Shown here: one piece after another, positions 1 through 3,735 of the stretch
Layout of the letters: each line of letters opens with the position of its first letter
Position numbering within the stretch: the first letter of the stretch is position 1
DNA from: CAYOLL01 sp964404765 [NCBI: uncultured Gemmatimonadota bacterium]
GTDB lineage: Bacteria > 4572-55
DNA length: 6,699 nt
NCBI GenBank assembly: GCA_964404765.1
Contig: CAYOLL010000260.1
Span: 1 to 6,699 of the forward strand
Direction: 5' to 3'
Position numbers and translations under genes: made by a program
The notes under the pieces: generated by a model
Seen by the model: the letters and a program-made list of their open reading frames with translations, nothing else
What the model was told of the DNA's origin: nothing
The model's database searches: none

Positions 1-62
1 ACAACCCGGCGCATTTATTCCAAAACCCAAACTTATTTTATCGACGTTCCTAAGGAACGGCA
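1..62. other. left-edge non-coding segment with short hairpin
   Basis: No gene can be supported here. Frame 1 on the + strand is open from base 1 to a TGA at 163-165, so the tail of an upstream gene cannot be fully excluded. However, most of that reading is a translation of the palindromic repeat that follows and has no recognisable protein character. A perfect 6-bp stem with a 3-nt loop lies at 45-59 (cgttcc taa ggaacg). A related but diverged string (attcctaagttaaggaa) occurs at 208-224 on the far side of the large palindrome, so this hairpin may be the outermost part of that element. Confidence 0.4.
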
Positions 63-203
63 TTTAAATAAGTTCCCGATTTGCCGTCATTGCGAGGAGC
101 GTTTTTTTGCGACGAAGCAATCTCAATCTGCACGGGGATTGCTTCGCAAAAGCGGCTCGCAATGACGACTTCCTTCAATTCTAAAATCGGGAAGTTATTT
201 AAA
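63..203. repeat. long imperfect palindromic intergenic repeat
   Basis: The two halves are inverted copies in three matched blocks. The outer arms 63-82 and 184-203 pair over 20 bp with one mismatch. The inner arms 85-96 (cgtcattgcgag) and 156-167 (ctcgcaatgacg) pair perfectly over 12 bp. The innermost arms 113-122 (cgaagcaatc) and 137-146 (gattgcttcg) pair perfectly over 10 bp, leaving a 14-nt loop. The right half carries about 16 extra bases between its inner and outer arms, giving an asymmetric bulge. The inner core matches the widespread 'cgtcattgcgag...cgaagcaatc' family of dispersed palindromes I know from many bacterial genomes, which is usually considered non-autonomous. The outer 20-bp arms look like a separate repeat layer into which the core was placed. 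It may fold in RNA, but no U-run marks it as an ordinary terminator. Confidence 0.85.
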
Positions 204-237
204 CGGTATTCCTAAGTTAAGGAAAGCCGACCCAATT

Positions 238-305
238 GTCATTCTGAAAGAATCCTTTTCGAATCATTCACAGTGCTATTTTGAAAAAGATGCTTTCAGC
301 ATGAC
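238..305. repeat. second inverted repeat, 'gtcattctgaaag' type
   Basis: The arm at 238-254 (gtcattctgaaagaatc) and the arm at 289-305 (gatgctttcagcatgac) are inverted copies matching at 15 of 17 positions. Weaker pairing continues inward (tccttttcgaa against ttttgaaaaaga), leaving a loop around 264-279. The arm resembles the dispersed 'gtcatgctgaaagcatc' family common in FCB-group and related genomes. It is unrelated in sequence to the palindrome at 63-203, so two repeat families lie next to each other in front of the operon. No open reading frame of interest overlaps it. Confidence 0.75.
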
Positions 306-320
306 TACCCTGCCATGTGC

Positions 321-350
321 TTAACTTAATGACATTAAATCCCCCATAAT
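321..350 (+). promoter_or_regulatory. weak candidate sigma-70-like promoter
   Basis: The string ttaact (321-326) matches 4 of 6 positions of the -35 consensus. The string cataat (345-350) matches 5 of 6 of the -10 consensus, with an 18-nt spacer. Transcription would begin near 357 and leave a leader of about 140 nt that includes the half repeat, a hairpin and the tandem repeat. Such matches occur by chance in AT-rich DNA, and FCB-group bacteria may use a different promoter consensus, so this is only a candidate. Confidence 0.18.
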
Positions 351-367
351 TGTGCTTCTAACAACAA

Positions 368-396
368 GATTGCATCGCAAAAAGCGCTCGCAATGA
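368..396. repeat. solitary half copy of the palindromic repeat
   Basis: This 29-nt stretch (gattgcatcgcaaaaa then gcgctcgcaatga) closely matches the right inner half of the large palindrome at 137-165. The differences are one substitution and a shifted A/G run in the middle. No matching left half lies immediately beside it, so it looks like a remnant, or a half element from a deletion or partial insertion, lying about 100 bases upstream of the first gene. Confidence 0.7.
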
Positions 397-402
397 ACTG
401 TT

Positions 403-420
403 GCGTTTTTTTGCAAACGC
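403..420 (+). other. small hairpin in the operon leader
   Basis: The bases gcgttt (403-408) and aaacgc (415-420) form a perfect 6-bp stem around a 6-nt loop (ttttgc). The left side shares the string gcgtttttttgc with bases 99-110 of the upstream palindrome, so it may be another degraded repeat piece. There is no U-tract after the stem, so it does not look like an intrinsic terminator. Confidence 0.35.
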
Positions 421-449
421 GGCGTTGAATCGAGAATTGATTTCCGCGG

Positions 450-477
450 TCACAAATCCGCAATCACAAATCCACAA
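450..477. repeat. 14-bp tandem direct repeat before the first gene
   Basis: Two adjacent 14-bp units, tcacaaatccgcaa (450-463) and tcacaaatccacaa (464-477), differ at one position. A third unit begins with tc at 478 but then diverges. The array ends 5 bases before the Shine-Dalgarno sequence of the first gene. It could be a tandem operator, a low-complexity filler of the 'aaatccgcaatc' kind seen in related genomes, or a slippage product. The sequence alone does not decide between these. Confidence 0.6.
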
Positions 478-482
478 TCGTC

Positions 483-487
483 GGAGG
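483..487 (+). promoter_or_regulatory. ribosome binding site deciding the start of gene 1
   Basis: A full GGAGG lies 9 nt upstream of the ATG at 497. This settles the start. The same frame is open further upstream to a TTG at 401, but that start has no ribosome binding site, and the 32 residues it would add are encoded by hairpin and tandem-repeat DNA. Confidence 0.85.
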
Positions 488-496
488 TTACGTAGT

Positions 497-895
497 ATGC
501 CAAATCGTGCCATTCTGTGCGTGGATGACGAGCCAATCGTTCTGCAAAGCCTGCGCAGTCAGCTTAAAAAGAATTTTGGCAATCTTTTTGAATATGAGTG
601 CGCCGAAAGCGTTGAAGACGCCTGGCAATTAATGGGTATACTTAAAGACTCCGGTGTGGAAGTTCTGGTTATCGTTTCCGATTGGCTTATGCCAACGACA
701 AAGGGCGATGAGTTCCTGGTTCAACTTCACCAAAAATTCCCGGAAATGGTTAAAATTATGCTTACCGGTCAGGCCAATGAAGATGCGGTAACTCACGCCA
801 AAAGCGATGCCGGTTTATATGCCTGCATTCGTAAACCCTGGAGTGAGAACGAATTAGTCGAAACCATTAAAATGGGCCTGAAACGCCATGAATAA
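497..895 (+). CDS. stand-alone response regulator receiver protein (CheY-like)
   Basis: The product is 132 aa and almost entirely one receiver domain with no output domain. The fold's signature residues are all present: the acidic pair D10-D11 (in CVDDEP), the phospho-acceptor D62 (in VSDWLMP), T90 (in MLTGQA) and K113-P114 (in RKPW). The protein should accept a phosphoryl group from a histidine kinase in the cytoplasm and pass the signal on by protein contact or by shuttling phosphate. The KGDEFL stretch after D62 and the LTGQA stretch are typical of receivers linked to cyclases or HD-GYP proteins. It aligns without gaps to the N-terminal receiver of the next gene (about 60 of 125 positions identical by hand count), so the two are a tandem duplicate. 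The start is set by the GGAGG at 483-487. Its stop overlaps the next start by 8 nt, implying coupled translation. No kinase gene is visible. The family call is very secure; the partner is unknown. Confidence 0.93.
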   Translation: MPNRAILCVDDEPIVLQSLRSQLKKNFGNLFEYECAESVEDAWQLMGILKDSGVEVLVIVSDWLMPTTKGDEFLVQLHQKFPEMVKIMLTGQANEDAVTHAKSDAGLYACIRKPWSENELVETIKMGLKRHE

Positions 896-2216
896 GCCTG
901 TAATCATTTGTGTAGATGATGAGCCAATTGTTCTGGCCGGATTACGCATCCAGCTTAGCCAGCATTTTAAAAATGAGGCTGAGATTGAGGTTTTCGAAAG
1001 CGGCGAGGAGGCTTTGGAGGCCGTGCAAAACTTCCTTGCTGCCGGCATCGAAATCCCGGTGGCAATTTCAGATCATATTATGCCCGGTTTAAAGGGTGAT
1101 GAATTTTTAGTGCGGCTTCATCTGATGACGGCAAAAACCCTTAAAATTCTTCTGACCGGACAAGCCGATGGGCGGGCTGTCGGTAACGCCGTCAATAATG
1201 CCAACCTCTATCGCTATATCGGCAAGCCCTGGGACGTAGAAGATCTGGTCTTGACGGTTAAAGAAGCCATGCGGCAGTTTTTCCTGGATAAAAAATTGGA
1301 AGAGCAAAATCAAATGCTGCAAAGGATTAATCGCGAGCTATCCGAGCTGAATACTTCTTATAGCCGCTTTGTACCGTTAGAATTTTTAAGCCTTTTGCAA
1401 AAAGAAAAAATTACTGAAATTGAATTGGGTGACCACATTAGCATGTATATGGCGGTTATGTTTTCCGATATTCGCTCTTTTACGCATCTGTCCGAGCACA
1501 TGACCTCGCGCGAGAACTTTGAATTTGTCAATGACTATTTGGGCAGAGTCAGCCCGATTATACGCAACTTTGGCGGTTTCATTATAAAATATTTGGGCGA
1601 TGGCATGATGGCCGTTTTCCCGACCGGCGCAACCGATGCCATTCGCGCCGCCATTGCCAAGCTGCAGCAGCTTCGACAGTATAATGTTTTCTGGCAAAGC
1701 CAGGGACGCGCGCCTATTGAGATCGGAATCGGCATTCATTTTGGACATTTAATGGTCGGCATGGTGGGTGAATCGGCGCGGATACAAGGAGACGCATTTT
1801 CCGATAATGTCAATCTGGCGTCGCGGATGGAGGGGCTTACCAAATATTTTGGCGTATCCATTCTTGTCAGCGACGCGGTTTTAAAAGAACTGCCAAATCC
1901 GGATATTTTTCACTATCGCTTTCTGGGCAAAGTTCAGGTAATTGGACGAACCCATGTCGTAAAAGTATATGAAGTTTTAGAAAGTGATTTGGAAGAACAA
2001 ATGCAGCTAAAATTGCGGCTTTTGACCAAATTTAATGACGGGCTAAACCATTACGTTGCCAAAGAATTTGCCGAAGCAATTGTCTGCTTTAAGAATGTGC
2101 TCAAAATCAATCAGGCCGATAAGCCGGCGCAACTCTATCTGGAAAAGGCCGCCCGGTTTATTGTCGATGGCGTTCCGGATGATTGGCAAGGCATCGAAAA
2201 AATGGGAATGAAATAA
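888..2216 (+). CDS. response regulator with class III adenylate/guanylate cyclase domain and TPR-like tail
   Basis: This 442-aa cytoplasmic protein probably makes cAMP from ATP in response to phosphorylation. Residues 1-125 form a receiver with D10-D11, phospho-acceptor D62, T90 and K113-P114. Residues 126-165 look like a helical linker of the kind that dimerises cyclases. Residues 183-365 form a class III cyclase domain. Metal-binding aspartates are D194 (FSDIRSFT) and D238 (YLGDGMM), the base-contacting lysine is K234, and the transition-state pair is N309 and R313 (VNLASRME). The second base-selecting position appears to be D302 (QGDAFSD), an acidic residue that with K234 points to ATP rather than GTP; this assignment rests on hand alignment. 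Residues 370-430 resemble a TPR pair, ending in a VPDDW motif seen in related cyclases. The start ATG lies inside the end of the upstream gene (ATGAATAA) with no clear Shine-Dalgarno, so translation is probably coupled. The stop overlaps the next start by 1 nt. Guanylate cyclase activity is the main alternative. Confidence 0.93.
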   Translation: MNKPVIICVDDEPIVLAGLRIQLSQHFKNEAEIEVFESGEEALEAVQNFLAAGIEIPVAISDHIMPGLKGDEFLVRLHLMTAKTLKILLTGQADGRAVGNAVNNANLYRYIGKPWDVEDLVLTVKEAMRQFFLDKKLEEQNQMLQRINRELSELNTSYSRFVPLEFLSLLQKEKITEIELGDHISMYMAVMFSDIRSFTHLSEHMTSRENFEFVNDYLGRVSPIIRNFGGFIIKYLGDGMMAVFPTGATDAIRAAIAKLQQLRQYNVFWQSQGRAPIEIGIGIHFGHLMVGMVGESARIQGDAFSDNVNLASRMEGLTKYFGVSILVSDAVLKELPNPDIFHYRFLGKVQVIGRTHVVKVYEVLESDLEEQMQLKLRLLTKFNDGLNHYVAKEFAEAIVCFKNVLKINQADKPAQLYLEKAARFIVDGVPDDWQGIEKMGMK

Positions 2217-3670
2217 TGACGACGTTCACGGCTCGGTTTATTGCATCTATTATCATCGTGGCGCTTTTTCTGCTAAGCGCGGTTTTTTTGACGAATTGGG
2301 CTCTGCGTCAAAAAGACGCGGCTGAAAAAGAAATGATCGTCATTCGACAAAAACAAGCCCGGTCAGACGGGATAAAAACCGCACTGGAGCAAACACTCCA
2401 GGAAACCATTGCGGCAAAAAACATTGCCGAGGGTAAAGCCAAAATGGCCGAGGAACAGCATGAAATTGTTTTGGAGCACAAAAAAATTGCCGAGCGCAAA
2501 AGTATTGAAGTCCACGAGCAAAGAAATAAAGCCATCGAAGGCCAAATCCGTGTTCTTTTAAATGAGTCACAGCTCAAGCTGCAAAACAACGATCAATTGG
2601 GGGCGCTGATTTCTACGGTTCACGCCGTTCGCCAGCTAAAAATTGCCAGTCAGCTGCCGCCGGATTTGCCGGGAAAAGCAATTGGCGCGCTATCACGTCA
2701 GTTGCAGGACATCCGTGAGGTGAATCGGCTTAGATTTGATCATACCGCGTTGGATGTCCAATTTAGCCCGGATGGTAAATTGGTTGGCGTCACCTGTGAT
2801 GATAAGACCATCGCTTTTTGGAATGTTGCAACCGGCCAGATAACGCTTCAATCTGTGCCAGTCAATATCCAGCGACTGGCGTTTGCGTCGGATCAGCATT
2901 TTTTAGCCGGCGCTGATAATAAAGGCAATATTTATCTGTTTAACCCGGAAGGTCGGTTGCTGCAGAACTGGTCAACCGGCTCAGCATGGGTCGGCGAATT
3001 GGCTTTCGAGACAACCGGGCATTTTTTAGCCGCTGCCGGTCAGAACCTGCAGTTATGGCAACCCGACGGGCAAATAACCCGGACCCTGACAACGACAACA
3101 AAACTAACCGGTGTGGCTATTCAGAATCAAATCATTACGGCATCGGCCTGGGACGGGACAGTTTATGTCTGGGACTCGGCGGGTCATTTGATACAAAAAA
3201 TGGCTGATCCGGATGCTGTGCTTATGGATATTGCCCTGAGTCCGGATGGAAAACTGGTCGCAGTCGGAACGGCAAATCATGAACTGAAAATCTGGTCTTG
3301 CGCCGACGGTCGCTTGCTGCAGACCTGTCGCGGTCATAAGCTTGCCGTAACTTGCGTTGCGTTCAGCCACGACGGGCGGCGGCTGATTTCCGGCGGTAAG
3401 GATAAGACGGTTCGGGTCTGGCAGGTCTCCGACGGCGCATTGCTGGAAACCTGGATCGGCCATAGCGGCCCAATTACCGGTTTAAGCGCTCACCCAAAAA
3501 AAGATTGGATTGCCTCCGCTTCTACCGATGGCGTTCGCATTTGGCGGCTTCATCCGCCCAATATCGCCAATACAGCTCCTGATGCGCTGATCGATACTGC
3601 CTGTAACTGGCTTCACGAATATTTGGCTATAAGCACAGATTTGGCAGAAGTAGACCATGTCTGCCAATAG
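2216..3670 (+). CDS. membrane-anchored coiled-coil WD40 seven-blade protein with STAND-type C-terminal tail
   Basis: This 484-aa protein has no enzyme motif and is probably a scaffold or sensor. Residues 8-28 are a single hydrophobic membrane segment. Residues 33-110 are rich in E, K, Q and A and look like a coiled coil. Residues 111-170 resemble the helical linker that precedes WD40 repeats in STAND ATPases. Seven WD40-like blades follow at roughly 170-213, 214-255, 256-292, 293-330, 331-374, 375-416 and 417-446, enough for one closed propeller. Blades 1, 5 and 6 are the most canonical (FSPDG, LSPDG, FSHDG with FW, IW or VW ends). The end (residues 457-483, with CNWL, YL and VC) matches the 'C.WL..YL' tail common in NACHT/STAND-WD40 proteins, yet no P-loop is present. 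I chose ATG 2216 (TAATG junction with the cyclase) over ATG 2183, which would overlap by 34 nt and add 11 charged residues before the membrane segment. A weak GGGA lies at 2204-2207. Topology is uncertain; I favour a cytoplasmic propeller. Confidence 0.88.
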   Translation: MTTFTARFIASIIIVALFLLSAVFLTNWALRQKDAAEKEMIVIRQKQARSDGIKTALEQTLQETIAAKNIAEGKAKMAEEQHEIVLEHKKIAERKSIEVHEQRNKAIEGQIRVLLNESQLKLQNNDQLGALISTVHAVRQLKIASQLPPDLPGKAIGALSRQLQDIREVNRLRFDHTALDVQFSPDGKLVGVTCDDKTIAFWNVATGQITLQSVPVNIQRLAFASDQHFLAGADNKGNIYLFNPEGRLLQNWSTGSAWVGELAFETTGHFLAAAGQNLQLWQPDGQITRTLTTTTKLTGVAIQNQIITASAWDGTVYVWDSAGHLIQKMADPDAVLMDIALSPDGKLVAVGTANHELKIWSCADGRLLQTCRGHKLAVTCVAFSHDGRRLISGGKDKTVRVWQVSDGALLETWIGHSGPITGLSAHPKKDWIASASTDGVRIWRLHPPNIANTAPDALIDTACNWLHEYLAISTDLAEVDHVCQ

Positions 3671-3735
3671 AGGCGCATTCCAAGTCTGATTCTGACCATA
3701 ACCAAGAACACTTCACCCGCGGATTATTTTATTTT
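3671..3735 (+). other. 65-bp gap between the signalling operon and the secreted-protein gene
   Basis: No clear hairpin terminator and no convincing promoter are visible. The bases just before the ATG at 3736 are very AT-rich (attattttatttt) and lack a purine-rich Shine-Dalgarno sequence. This kind of start is common in Bacteroidota and relatives. The gap is larger than the overlaps within the upstream operon, which suggests, but does not prove, a separate transcription unit. Confidence 0.5.

Noticed and set aside
1-165. Open frame on the + strand whose translation contains CRHCEERFFATKQSQ
   Set aside because: This peptide is the well-known spurious translation of the 'cgtcattgcgag' palindrome. 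No start or protein family supports it.
63-396. CRISPR array or tRNA in the repeat-rich leader
   Set aside because: The repeats are inverted, few and unevenly spaced rather than regular direct repeats with spacers, and no cloverleaf with a T-arm consensus is present.
401-496. A 32-residue N-terminal extension of gene 1 from a TTG start
   Set aside because: No ribosome binding site precedes it. The added residues come from hairpin and tandem-repeat DNA, and the receiver fold starts right at the ATG at 497, which has GGAGG.
1386-1748. 120-codon minus-strand frame opposite the cyclase domain
   Set aside because: It is antisense to conserved catalytic motifs of the cyclase and has no recognisable domain.
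2183-2215. Upstream ATG for the WD40 gene
   Set aside because: It would overlap the cyclase gene by 34 nt and put 11 charged residues ahead of the membrane helix. The TAATG junction at 2216 is a more typical coupled start.
3104-3463. 119-codon minus-strand frame opposite the WD40 region
   Set aside because: It is antisense to clear WD40 blades, with no start signal or family resemblance.
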